This document shows, in pieces, positions 1-7,568 of a stretch of 64,000 nucleotides of DNA (positions are counted from its first letter, which is position 1; each line of letters opens with the position of its first letter). The position numbers and the translations under genes were made by a program. This stretch comes from Clostridiales bacterium (GTDB taxonomy: Bacteria > Bacillota > Clostridia > Christensenellales > CAG-138). The notes under the pieces are model-generated. The model did no database searches. It was not told where the DNA came from and worked only from the letters and a program-made list of their open reading frames with translations. The stretch lies in assembly GCA_004558525.1 (NCBI GenBank), contig SFCQ01000001.1, positions 1 to 64,000 on the forward strand. The letters run 5' to 3'.

Positions 1-1
1 A

Positions 2-133
2 GTGTCCCACGCAGACAAGAAATCCAAGACAAGGGAGATCACCATTGTCTATAACTTCATCGGTGCATTTGACTTTACACGGGCTATCGAAGAAGCCCAG
101 CATACAACAAAAAAGCAGCAAAAAACGGCATAG
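2..133 (+). CDS. C-terminal end of a serine site-specific recombinase (5' end outside window)
   Basis: Frame 2 is open from the window edge to TAG at 131-133 and encodes 43 residues. The piece REITIVYNFIGAF followed by a polar, Lys/Gln-rich tail resembles the extreme C-terminus (DUF4368-type, 'I.I.YNFVG') of large serine recombinases on clostridial conjugative or mobilisable elements. Such recombinases usually lie at one end of their element, so the element boundary may fall close to this point. The family call rests on a short motif only. The catalytic serine domain would be upstream of the window. Confidence 0.55.
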   Translation: MSHADKKSKTREITIVYNFIGAFDFTRAIEEAQHTTKKQQKTA

Positions 134-205
134 CCGGAAGCTATACCGTTCTTTGCTCAAATGTTTTCTTAATTCAGGGCGGCATTAAGCCCCGCTTTTA
201 TATAT
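125..205 (+). terminator. Probable terminator region after the recombinase end
   Basis: A stem-loop (ACGGcATAGC / GCTATACCGT with one mismatch, 125-149) follows the recombinase stop. A second GC-rich hairpin at about 179-195 runs into TTTTATATAT. Together they look like the transcription end of the plus-strand gene. They also separate it from the convergent dppA gene. Confidence 0.45.
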
Positions 206-215
206 GTAGCATGTA

Positions 216-1022
216 TCAAAGCACAAAATGCATGAAGCAGAGCGCGTCGAACCAATCCTTGCACTCAAACTCCACCGTGCGCGCGCCCGTGCGCTTCGCC
301 CCGGGATAGAAGCTGCCGTCATAAGCGTTGAAATGCTCCTTAAAGCTGATCTCTATAACATACTTATCGGGCATGGGGAACATGCACTCCTCGGGCTTTT
401 TTGTGGCTATCGCCATGGAAACGGTTTCGCGGATACGGCGCACGGCAACATCGGGGTGCAGCGTCAGCGCGCCGGAGCCTACGCCTTCGTTTATGGGAAC
501 GGTGGCGATGTTCGGGTTTATGCCGTTGAGCCATTCGCAAAGGCCGCGGTCGCCGCATACGCAGTATACAGGCACGCCCAATGAGCTTGCGGTGAGCGAG
601 TTTATCATAAGCTCGGGCGCAAGCTGGCCGTTTATCTTGACATAGTTGTTTTGGGTGTTCATCGTATGTGAAAGCGGATTGCCGGTCATCTGCGCGGCGC
701 TGTGATAGCCGGTGAATACCACGCCTTCAAACGTGCTGTCAAGCCCGGTCATCATGGAATACGGGTGCCTTGACCAGCCGCGGAAAATGTTTGCATACTC
801 AGGCAGCTTGGCCGGATTAAGGTTGCGCGCGCTGTCATGCGCGTCCTTAACAACTATCTGCTCAACGCCCGCATCGTGCGCACCCTCGCATGCGGCGCTG
901 ACCTCGCGTGTCATCTGGTTGGCGAAATAATCGTACTCGTGCGGCATTGTCCTTTCAGTCTCGTTCCAGTTGACTATGCCGGCGGTGCCCTCAATATCCG
1001 CGCTGATAAACAGTTTCTTCAT
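216..1022 (-). CDS. dppA: M55-family D-aminopeptidase (DppA-like)
   Basis: This 268-residue protein matches zinc D-aminopeptidases that release N-terminal D-amino acids (D-Ala and others) from short peptides in the cytoplasm. The N-terminus KKLFISADIEGTAG carries the metal-binding D9 and E11 of the family, and VKDAHDS and the TGYHSAAQ region fit further conserved positions. The frame is open upstream to 1100, but the ATG at 1022 is preceded by AAGGAGAGG and matches family N-termini, so I start there. It follows the alpha/beta hydrolase gene on the same strand with a 74-bp gap, and alanine racemase lies beyond that, giving a small D-Ala-related group. The plus-strand recombinase piece next to its 3' end suggests the region borders a mobile element. 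Confidence 0.88.
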   Translation of the reverse strand: MKKLFISADIEGTAGIVNWNETERTMPHEYDYFANQMTREVSAACEGAHDAGVEQIVVKDAHDSARNLNPAKLPEYANIFRGWSRHPYSMMTGLDSTFEGVVFTGYHSAAQMTGNPLSHTMNTQNNYVKINGQLAPELMINSLTASSLGVPVYCVCGDRGLCEWLNGINPNIATVPINEGVGSGALTLHPDVAVRRIRETVSMAIATKKPEECMFPMPDKYVIEISFKEHFNAYDGSFYPGAKRTGARTVEFECKDWFDALCFMHFVL

Positions 1023-1096
1023 ACCAATATGCCTCTCCTTATATTGTTTTGTATCATTATAATACCATCCCTGCGCCCATGCTGCAAAGAAAAACA

Positions 1097-2035
1097 TCAA
1101 AACCCGTATTTATCAAGAAAAGCGTTTACCACGGCATAGTATTTTTCCCTGTCCGTAGATATGCTCCTTACATGTGCGGCGTTTGGGCATATGTAAAGCG
1201 CCTTTTTGCCGCGCTTGGCGTCATAGAGCCTTAATGTGCTGGTATAGGGTATAAGCTTATCCGCCGTGCCGTGTATGAATAATACAGGCACGTCCTCAAG
1301 CCCGTTTTTGCCTTTAAGCTCGTTAAGCGGCGAAACGTCATTGTAGCCAAAGCCGGCCCTCAGCTTAAGTATCCGCTCGGCAGGCCTCTCAAACGGCCAC
1401 GCGGGCAGGTGCTTCATTGAGTGAAGGTTGTACATAAGCTGATCGCGCAGCGTGGCGAACGGGCAATCGGCCACGGCAAAATCCGGCGGATCGTCCAGGC
1501 AGGAGGTCAGCAGCACCGTAGCGCCGCCGAGCGAATCGCCCTGCACGCCTACTATGCAGCTTTTTTCGGGATACCCCTTGTCCTTCCTTGCAAGCTCGAC
1601 AAGCGCCTTAAGGTCGTAGCGCTCAAGGTAGCCCATGGTGCATAGCCTGCCCTCCGAGGTGCCGCTGTTCCTTTGATGAAAAAGCAGCACGTCATAGCCG
1701 CGCTGATTGTATATGCGCGCGTATTTAAGCTCTACCTCTCTCCTTACCCAGAAGCCGTGCGCGCATACGCATACCCTGTTTGTCGGCCCGGCAGCGCGGT
1801 ACCAGCAGTAATCTATCCTCACGCCGTCATTGGCCGTGATGCAGCCCTCCTCGCTTGGCACAAGCGTTTTAAGCTCGCCCTCTTTAAGGTTGCCGCGCTC
1901 GATCTCCTGCTTTTCTATATCTTCAATGGACGTTCTTTTGGGCGTTATAACCAGGCTTACAAGGTGCCAGCTGACTATAAATATAAATGCGGCCGCAGAT
2001 AGGGCCAATCCAAGTATTATCCATAAAAGCCACAT
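1097..2035 (-). CDS. Membrane-anchored alpha/beta hydrolase
   Basis: The 312-residue protein has one N-terminal hydrophobic segment (residues about 2-30) followed by an alpha/beta-hydrolase domain. The nucleophile elbow is QGDSLGG, the acid is probably the Asp in HGTADKLIP, and the catalytic His is in NAAHVRS near the C-terminus. This resembles Bacillus YqkD-type serine hydrolases of unknown substrate. I chose the ATG at 2035 because AAAGGAG lies 8 bp upstream; a TTG at 2053 overlaps that ribosome site and is less likely. It sits between alr and dppA on the same strand. The substrate is unknown; an esterase or peptidase role is only inference. Confidence 0.75.
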   Translation of the reverse strand: MWLLWIILGLALSAAAFIFIVSWHLVSLVITPKRTSIEDIEKQEIERGNLKEGELKTLVPSEEGCITANDGVRIDYCWYRAAGPTNRVCVCAHGFWVRREVELKYARIYNQRGYDVLLFHQRNSGTSEGRLCTMGYLERYDLKALVELARKDKGYPEKSCIVGVQGDSLGGATVLLTSCLDDPPDFAVADCPFATLRDQLMYNLHSMKHLPAWPFERPAERILKLRAGFGYNDVSPLNELKGKNGLEDVPVLFIHGTADKLIPYTSTLRLYDAKRGKKALYICPNAAHVRSISTDREKYYAVVNAFLDKYGF

Positions 2036-2082
2036 TGCGGTCGCTCCTTTCAAATCATATGCCTGTCACAAACGGTCGCGCT

Positions 2083-3219
2083 TCAATCCTCGTTTATATA
2101 TACCCTCGGCACGCGGTTGGTAACAAGGCAGGTCAGCTCGTAATTTATCGTGCCTACCTTCTGTGACGCTTCCTCCCATGATATGGAGTCGCCGCCTATA
2201 AGGGTAACTGTGTCGCCGCGCTTTACCTTGGCCCCGTCAACAAGCGCCATGCACATATCCATGCATATGCGCCCCGCCTGCGGATAGCGCTCGCCGTTTA
2301 TGGTGACGGTGGTGTTGTTTGAAAGCCGCCTCGGATAACCGTCCGCATAGCCGGCCAGCGTTACGGCGGTTGTGAACGGCTCGTTCCCCTTGAAGGTGCG
2401 GCCATAGCTCACGGTAGTACCGGCGGGAAAATCGCGCACCTGCGATACGCGGGTCTTCAGCGCCATCACGGGCTTGAGCGGGCCGTACTGCGGCATGCTG
2501 TCCGGATACATGCCGTAGAGCATAACGCCTTCGCGCACCATGTCTATCTGCGTTTCGGGGTGATAGAGTATGGCGGCGCTGTTGCTGGTGTGGCAGGTCT
2601 CGGGCCTTAAGCCCCTGCTTGTCAGGTAGTCCATAACGGTTTTGTAGTTATCAAGCTGCCATGCGGTGTATTCGTCCTGCGACGGCGTATCCGCAACGGA
2701 GAAGTGGGTGTACATGCCGGTTACCTTAACGTGGCTGAGCCTGCTCATCCTTTCGGCAGCCATGGCGGCCTGCATGGCGGCCTCGCGCCCCTGTGCGAAC
2801 AGGCCGGCCCTGCTCATGCCGGTATCGAGCTTTATGTGGCCCTTTACCGTAACGTTGGCCTCCCTTGCGGCCTTGTCCAGCTCAAGCGCGTGGCTTTCGT
2901 CAACAAGGGTCTGGGTGATGTCAAAATCGGCAAGCACCCTGGCATATTCGGCAGAGGTGTAGCCGAGTATAAGTATGGTCTTTGTTATGCCGCCCTGACG
3001 AAGCTGCAGCGCCTCGCTCAAGCAAGCGACGGCAAACGCGTCCGCGCCTGCTTTTTCAAGGTATTTGCCGCAGTGCAGAGCGCCGTGGCCGTACGCGTCA
3101 GCCTTTATAACGCACATTACCTTTTTGCCGGTATTGCGGGCTATCTCGTAATTGTGCTTCAAATTAGCCATGTCTATTTCCGCCCATGTGCGGGCGGTAG
3201 GGGAAAGAAGTTCGTTCAT
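2083..3219 (-). CDS. alr: Alanine racemase
   Basis: The 378-residue protein is a fold-type III PLP enzyme that interconverts L- and D-alanine for cell-wall synthesis. PLP-binding K39 is in VIKADAYGHG, and the second catalytic region around AGYADGYPRRLSN and GRICMDMCM matches the family. Length is typical (360-390). The ATG at 3219 follows GGAGGCGTGAT. The downstream hydrolase gene begins 48 bp after its stop, so the two are probably co-transcribed. The neighbouring D-aminopeptidase suggests shared D-Ala metabolism, though alr may equally serve as the house-keeping racemase. Confidence 0.95.
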   Translation of the reverse strand: MNELLSPTARTWAEIDMANLKHNYEIARNTGKKVMCVIKADAYGHGALHCGKYLEKAGADAFAVACLSEALQLRQGGITKTILILGYTSAEYARVLADFDITQTLVDESHALELDKAAREANVTVKGHIKLDTGMSRAGLFAQGREAAMQAAMAAERMSRLSHVKVTGMYTHFSVADTPSQDEYTAWQLDNYKTVMDYLTSRGLRPETCHTSNSAAILYHPETQIDMVREGVMLYGMYPDSMPQYGPLKPVMALKTRVSQVRDFPAGTTVSYGRTFKGNEPFTTAVTLAGYADGYPRRLSNNTTVTINGERYPQAGRICMDMCMALVDGAKVKRGDTVTLIGGDSISWEEASQKVGTINYELTCLVTNRVPRVYINED

Positions 3220-3381
3220 ATCACGCCTCCGAAAAATTGAGCTTTTCGCTCTGACAAGGTACAGTTTATTCCTTTGTTTTCCTTATGTCAACACAAGCTT
3301 GGCGGCCGGTGAGGCACTGCCCGGGGCTGCGGAATAAAAAATGCAACGTTTACATTTTGATAATAAATCGATGATGTTTTG

Positions 3382-3410
3382 TTTACAACGATTTTCTATA
3401 ATGTTTATAT
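3382..3410 (+). promoter_or_regulatory. Putative sigma-A promoter for the 3452 lipoprotein gene
   Basis: TTTACA (3382-3387) and TTATAT (3405-3410) are separated by 17 bp in an AT-rich stretch. They lie about 40 bp before the start codon, in the divergent spacer between alr and the lipoprotein gene. An overlapping TATAAT at 3397-3402 is an alternative -10 box. Confidence 0.4.
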
Positions 3411-3451
3411 GACTTGGAAAAGCAAACCAGCGCGTTAGGGGGATAGTCGAA

Positions 3452-4993
3452 ATGAAAAAGCTTATGTGTATGCTGACATGCTTTGTGCTGCTGCTTTTGT
3501 GCGCCTGCCAGCCCACGCCGGAAAAGCCCGTGGTGATACAGAAGGACATGGAGCAGATGCTTGAAAAGGCGCAGGCGGCGCCCGAGGCTGATTTGCAAGC
3601 AAGGCCAGAAACGAGCTTAAGCGAAAGATACGCCATACCGCAGCAAATGAAGCTGGCTATCACCGGCGCTGAAGGCAGGCTAAGCATAAGCATAGACGCG
3701 CCTGTAACCGTGCCTGAGCGGGAGCTGCCGCTTGCGCGCGTGAGTCCGGCCCAGTTCGGGCAGGATACGGTCACGGCGTTTTATGACGCGCTTGTGGGCG
3801 ATACGCCTATGATAAACGTGACGAACGTGCTGACAAAGGCGGATATACAGAAATCCATACTATATTACCAGCAGATTGCGGACGGTTTGCTCGAAGGCAG
3901 CCTTTTCACGCCGGAGGAGGCGCGGGAGGAGCTTGAGAAGCTTGAGGAGGAATACAAAAAGGCTCCCGAAAAGGTGGAGCAGACAATGGGCGACAGCACG
4001 CTGAAAAAGCAGAGCCGCCAGCTCGGGAACAATATGGGCTACCTCAACTGGTACGGCGTGGACCTTAAGAGCGAGGACGGCAACGTGCTCTTCCATGCTC
4101 AAAACGATTACAACAACGACAAGGCGTATTATTGGGACACCTTTGACAGCAAGGGCAACAACACCGGCGGCGTGGGCATAAACGTGCTCCGCAATGCAAG
4201 CATGTACTTCTATGACAGATCTAAAAGGGGAGAGGACAGCCGCTTCGGCTCGGACGGGCGGTTTGAGCATATAGAGCGCACGGCTCCCATACCGGATAAG
4301 GCGAAGGCGTTTTTGAGCGTGACCCCGGACGGCGCGGCGGCGCAGGCGGAGGCTCTTTTGACGCAACTCGGCCTTGACGATACCTTCAAGGCAAAGGATA
4401 TCTACCTTGTATGGAACGGCTATAAGGACGAATACCGCGATATACCGCTGACCGCCTACGCATACCAAATCATGTGCGCCCGCACGCTTAACGGCGCAAG
4501 CATCGCTTATGCGCTGAACGTAGGCGCGAGCAGCCCGCAGAACGATGAAAAAGAGGAATGGATGGCTCCGATGTGGTTCTATGAGTCCTTCTCTATCATA
4601 GTCGGCGAGGACGGCATATGCTCTTTGGAATGGAGCGCGCCCATGAGCATAGACGGAATAATAAGCGACGATTCAACGCTTTTGCCCTTCAGCGAGATAG
4701 AGGGCGTGGCGGAAAAGATGCTCGGCGTGATATATGAAGCCAGGGCGAAGGAATCCGAATACGTTGAAAGCCTAAAGCTGAACATAGACCGCGTTGAGCT
4801 GAGCCTTCAGCGCATAGCGCAGAGGGATTATTTTGACAGCGGGCTGCTGGTGCCGGCATGGAGCTTTTCGGGCACGCTGGAGCAAACGTTGAACTGGAGG
4901 GACGGCAGCACCTATACCAATACCGAAGCGGGCACGTTTTTAACCATAAACGCGGTGGACGGCAGCATAATAGATTTGCAAAAGGGTTATTGA
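3452..4993 (+). CDS. Secreted lipoprotein of unknown function
   Basis: The 513-residue protein starts with a lipoprotein signal peptide (MKKLMCMLTCFVLLLLCAC), with the lipobox LCAC placing the lipid-modified cysteine at C19. The mature part is hydrophilic, with a charged Glu/Lys-rich stretch at about residues 150-185 and no motif I can name. It resembles uncharacterised clostridial lipoproteins of the DUF6034 kind, but I cannot confirm that. The start follows AGGGGG. A 23-codon signal-peptide-like open frame follows immediately, which suggests that a second exported protein was once encoded here. Confidence 0.75.
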   Translation: MKKLMCMLTCFVLLLLCACQPTPEKPVVIQKDMEQMLEKAQAAPEADLQARPETSLSERYAIPQQMKLAITGAEGRLSISIDAPVTVPERELPLARVSPAQFGQDTVTAFYDALVGDTPMINVTNVLTKADIQKSILYYQQIADGLLEGSLFTPEEAREELEKLEEEYKKAPEKVEQTMGDSTLKKQSRQLGNNMGYLNWYGVDLKSEDGNVLFHAQNDYNNDKAYYWDTFDSKGNNTGGVGINVLRNASMYFYDRSKRGEDSRFGSDGRFEHIERTAPIPDKAKAFLSVTPDGAAAQAEALLTQLGLDDTFKAKDIYLVWNGYKDEYRDIPLTAYAYQIMCARTLNGASIAYALNVGASSPQNDEKEEWMAPMWFYESFSIIVGEDGICSLEWSAPMSIDGIISDDSTLLPFSEIEGVAEKMLGVIYEARAKESEYVESLKLNIDRVELSLQRIAQRDYFDSGLLVPAWSFSGTLEQTLNWRDGSTYTNTEAGTFLTINAVDGSIIDLQKGY

Positions 4994-5007
4994 CGGGGTA
5001 AAACGGA

Positions 5008-5079
5008 ATGAAAAGAGCGATAGCTTTAGCTTTTTGCGCAGCTATTATACTGAGCCTGTCAACCGACCGACGGTATTGA
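5008..5079 (+). pseudogene. Truncated 23-codon signal-peptide-like open frame
   Basis: ATG at 5008 opens a 23-codon frame (MKRAIALAFCAAIILSLST then DRRY) ending at TGA 5077-5079. It has the Lys/Arg-plus-hydrophobic layout of a signal peptide but stops straight after it. Only 15 bp separate it from the lipoprotein stop, as expected for the next gene of an operon. I read it as the 5' remnant of a lost secreted protein; a genuine tiny peptide is possible. Its stop codon overlaps the -35 box of the following promoter. Confidence 0.35.
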
Positions 5080-5104
5080 AACCGCCTGCAAAAACGGCTA
5101 TAAT
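5076..5104 (+). promoter_or_regulatory. Strong sigma-A-type promoter for the amidase gene
   Basis: TTGAAA (5076-5081), a 17-bp spacer and a perfect TATAAT (5099-5104) lie 33 bp before the ATG at 5137. The layout fits the housekeeping sigma factor. Confidence 0.75.
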
Positions 5105-5136
5105 TAAAACAGATCAATATGAATCGAGGTTATACT

Positions 5137-6015
5137 ATGCTCAGGCTCACAAGCGACAAAAAGATAGACATAATGGTTTCAACAAATACGCCCTCGGCCA
5201 GGTGCAGCGATGGCGATACCGTGGTGTTTGAAACGCTGGATTGCTACGACTGCTCCGTCACCCGCCAGGGCGAAAGGCTGAACATAGAGCGCATGCACAA
5301 TCCCGCCACAGGCCCCCTGTTCATAGAGGGCGCGATGCCGGGCGATGCGCTTAAGGTGGATATAATAAAGATAGAGACGCGCGATTGGGGCGCGATGGGC
5401 ACCTCGTTTGGCGAGTTCGCTTTTAAGAGCATACAGGGCAGCGACCACAGCATGCATGTTTATGATATAAAGGACGGCTTTGTAGAGGCCTGCGGCCACA
5501 GGATACCCGTGAACAACATGATAGGCGTTATAGGCGTGGCTCCTGCGGGGGAGGGCGTGCTTACCGTTACCCCGGGCGCGCACGGCGGCAACATGGACTG
5601 CCGCAGGATACGCGAGGGCGCGAGCATATACTTCCCCGTGGCGGCGGAGGGCGCGCTGCTTGCGATGGGCGATCTTCATGCGCTTATGGGCGACGGGGAG
5701 GTGTTCGGCTACGGCCTTGAGGTCAGCGGCGAGGTCACGGTAAAGGTAAGCGTGATAAAGAACATGCAGCTTGAGCAGCCGCTGCTTATAGATAAGGGGG
5801 AGGCCATGTGCATAGCCTCCGGCGAAACCATGGAGGACGCCGCCGAAAAGGCGCTTACATCGATGTACCGCCTGCTAAGGCGCTGCGGGCAGGACGAGGC
5901 TGACGCAGGCATACTGATGAGCATGGTGTGCGACGTTGCGCTGTGCCAGATGGTGAACCCGCTGTTCACTGTGCGAGCCGCAATGCCGCAAGAGATGCTC
6001 AAAAGCATGCTTTAA
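5137..6015 (+). CDS. Acetamidase/formamidase family protein
   Basis: The 292-residue protein matches the FmdA/AmdA family, which hydrolyses formamide or small amides to ammonia and the acid. Family features include the early GDTVVFETLDCYD segment, HNPATGPLFIEGAMPGD, a His/Gly-rich TPGAHGGNMDCRRI and the conserved FPVAAEGALLAMGDLHALMGDGE region. I start at the ATG at 5137 with GAGGT 7 bp upstream; an in-frame ATG at 5119 lies upstream of that site. The next gene begins 6 bp after its stop, so the two are coupled. The true substrate is not evident from sequence. Confidence 0.88.
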   Translation: MLRLTSDKKIDIMVSTNTPSARCSDGDTVVFETLDCYDCSVTRQGERLNIERMHNPATGPLFIEGAMPGDALKVDIIKIETRDWGAMGTSFGEFAFKSIQGSDHSMHVYDIKDGFVEACGHRIPVNNMIGVIGVAPAGEGVLTVTPGAHGGNMDCRRIREGASIYFPVAAEGALLAMGDLHALMGDGEVFGYGLEVSGEVTVKVSVIKNMQLEQPLLIDKGEAMCIASGETMEDAAEKALTSMYRLLRRCGQDEADAGILMSMVCDVALCQMVNPLFTVRAAMPQEMLKSML

Positions 6016-6021
6016 GCAAAA

Positions 6022-6711
6022 ATGACAGCAACACAAAGCATAATCAACAGGCTTTTTGCGCTGAAGGAGGATAAATATGCCGCCTTCAGCGCTTCGCTTG
6101 TTCCGAATATAGCAAAGGAGCGCTTTATTGGCGTGCGCACGCCGCAGCTAAGGCAGCTTGCAAAGGAGCTTTCGGGCACGGATGAGGCTCAGGCGTTTGC
6201 GGCCGCGCTTCCTCATTACTATCAGGAGGAAAACTGCCTGCACGCCTTTTTGATAGAGCGGCTAAAGGACGAAGCGGAGCTTTACGGCGCGCTTGACGTT
6301 TTTCTTCCATATGTTGACAACTGGGCCGTGTGCGACCTGATGTCGCCAAAGCTTTTCAAAAAGCGCCCGCAGAGCCTTATGCCGAAGATAAAGCAATGGA
6401 TAGCGTCAGAGCATACATATATGGTCCGCTTTGGGCTGAACATGCTCATGAGCCATTATCTCGGCGATGCGTTTTCAAAGGAAGTGCTTGAGCTTGCGCT
6501 TAGCGTAAGGAGCGAGGAGTATTATATAAAAATGATGCAGGCATGGCTGTTTGCTACCGCGCTTGCAAAGCAATATGATGCAACGCTGCCGTATATCGAA
6601 GCAGGCGCGCTTGACGTGTGGACGCACAACAAGGCCATACAAAAGGCCATTGAGAGCCGCCGCATAACGGACAGCCAAAAGGCCTGCCTGAGAACGCTTA
6701 AGATTAAATGA
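6022..6711 (+). CDS. AlkD-like DNA alkylation repair protein
   Basis: The 229-residue protein resembles HEAT-repeat DNA glycosylases of the AlkC/AlkD group, which remove cationic alkylated bases. The N-terminal FIGVRTPQLRQLAKEL, the central YVDNWAVCDLM (Trp and Asp of the lesion-binding cleft) and RFGLNMLM agree with the family. It starts 6 bp after the amidase stop with no clear ribosome site, so translation is probably coupled. The pairing with an amidase seems incidental. Confidence 0.85.
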   Translation: MTATQSIINRLFALKEDKYAAFSASLVPNIAKERFIGVRTPQLRQLAKELSGTDEAQAFAAALPHYYQEENCLHAFLIERLKDEAELYGALDVFLPYVDNWAVCDLMSPKLFKKRPQSLMPKIKQWIASEHTYMVRFGLNMLMSHYLGDAFSKEVLELALSVRSEEYYIKMMQAWLFATALAKQYDATLPYIEAGALDVWTHNKAIQKAIESRRITDSQKACLRTLKIK

Positions 6712-6729
6712 GCCCGGTGGCAAAACTCA

Positions 6730-6775
6730 AAAAAAGCGGCGTTCAGCCGCTTTTTTGCGCGTATAAAATACGCGC
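6730..6775. terminator. Double-hairpin bidirectional terminator (repeat copy A)
   Basis: The first stem (A6GCGGC, loop gttca, GCCGCT6; 6730-6756) is a textbook intrinsic terminator on both strands. It is followed at once by a perfect GCGCGTAT/ATACGCGC hairpin at 6757-6775. It ends alkD transcription on plus and the XRE gene on minus. The first hairpin belongs to the dispersed terminator repeat seen six more times in the window. Confidence 0.85.
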
Positions 6776-7059
6776 TATTTGCCGCGGCTTAAAAGATCGT
6801 CCACAAGCATGCGTATGTGGGAGGCGCTGTTTTCGTCAAGGCCGGTAACGTCTATTATCTGCCTGTCGTCTAAGCCGAGCAGATAATCCGTGCTTACTGA
6901 AAAGTAGCTTGCAAGCTTAACAAGCATCTCAACGGAGGGCATAACGTTAAGATTCTCCCAATTAGATATGCTTTGCTTGGATATATTAAATTCCTTTGCA
7001 AGGTCTGTTTGCGATAGATGCCTTGCCTCCCTAAGCTCCCTTATTCTTGAACCAAGCAT
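6775..7059 (-). CDS. XRE-family transcriptional regulator
   Basis: The 94-residue protein has a Cro/C1-type helix-turn-helix at residues about 3-60 (IRELREARHLSQTDLAKEF, then SKQSISNWEN), followed by a short C-terminal helix rather than a sensor domain. AAGGGG precedes the start. It diverges from the small Spo0A-C-like gene at 7162, and the 102-bp spacer contains a perfect 14-bp palindrome that could be its operator. The regulated genes are unknown; autoregulation and control of the divergent gene are the simplest guess. Confidence 0.85.
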   Translation of the reverse strand: MLGSRIRELREARHLSQTDLAKEFNISKQSISNWENLNVMPSVEMLVKLASYFSVSTDYLLGLDDRQIIDVTGLDENSASHIRMLVDDLLSRGK

Positions 7060-7104
7060 ATGGCGTCCCCTTGTCAGCTGATGGTACTATTGTACAAGTG
7101 ATTA

Positions 7105-7131
7105 TTGACAGATATTAAATACTGAAGTATT
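7105..7131 (+). promoter_or_regulatory. Putative promoter and palindromic operator in the divergent spacer
   Basis: TTGACA lies at 7105-7110. A weak -10 (TATTGA, 7128-7133) follows 17 bp later. A perfect palindrome AATACTgaAGTATT at 7118-7131 sits between the -35 and -10 boxes, where a bound repressor would block polymerase. It is the best candidate binding site for the adjacent XRE protein. Confidence 0.45.
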
Positions 7132-7161
7132 GAAATATTTGACAGAAGAGGAGGGGAGCAT

Positions 7162-7374
7162 ATGAATTTTGACGGGATAATCAGCCGCATAGCTAAAGAA
7201 TGGTGCATAAGCAAAAAAGACGTGTTGAACAACATGCAGCAGGTGATCGATGAAGCATATGGTAACCCTAACCCTAAAATACGGGCGGAATGGGCCGCTT
7301 TCGGGCATAAACCGACCCCGAAAGAATTCCTGCTCTATATGAGCGTGCGGATGCTTAAGCATAAAAACAAATAA
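7162..7374 (+). CDS. Small stand-alone Spo0A C-terminal-like protein
   Basis: This 70-residue protein resembles only the DNA-binding end of Spo0A. The pattern is IAKEW..S..DV....QQVIDEAY...P, and then KPTPKEFLLYMSVRMLKHK, which aligns with the final helix of Spo0A ([20 protein letters not shown] in B. subtilis, from memory). No receiver domain precedes it. The strong site GGAGGGGAG lies just before the ATG. It diverges from an XRE regulator. It may be a DNA-binding or decoy protein; that is inference. Repeat copy B begins 4 bp after its stop. Confidence 0.6.
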   Translation: MNFDGIISRIAKEWCISKKDVLNNMQQVIDEAYGNPNPKIRAEWAAFGHKPTPKEFLLYMSVRMLKHKNK

Positions 7375-7378
7375 GCCA

Positions 7379-7518
7379 GCCTGTCGATAAACCATGGGGT
7401 TGTTAAGGGGCGGCTGCCCTTAAGCTTTATTCCGGCTCTGGCGGCATGCACGTCAGAACGGATGAAAGCCCGTGAAAACTTGAAAAAGCGGCGTTCAGCC
7501 GCTTTTTTGACATTCTCT
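7379..7518 (+). repeat. Composite intergenic terminator repeat, copy B (short form)
   Basis: From CAGCCTGTCGATAAACC to GACATTCTC this stretch is nearly identical to the two ends of the long copy at 62023-62224, with its middle part (about 60 bp) missing. It contains a TTAAGGG..CCCTTAA stem, a TCTG..CAGA stem and the intrinsic terminator at 7483-7508 (A5GCGGC/GCCGCT6). A further 9-bp hairpin, AGCAAAGGG/CCCTTTGCT, follows at 7520-7550. The orientation matches the upstream gene. Confidence 0.8.
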
Positions 7519-7568
7519 AAGCAAAGGGCTGGCATTGCCCTCCCTTTGCTCTATGCTGGCGAATTGGC

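Noticed and set aside
7379..7518. Insertion sequence or MITE with terminal inverted repeats
   Set aside because: The ends of the repeat (CAGCCTGTCG and GACATTCTC) are not inverted copies of each other and no transposase fragment is present, so I call it a modular repeat instead.
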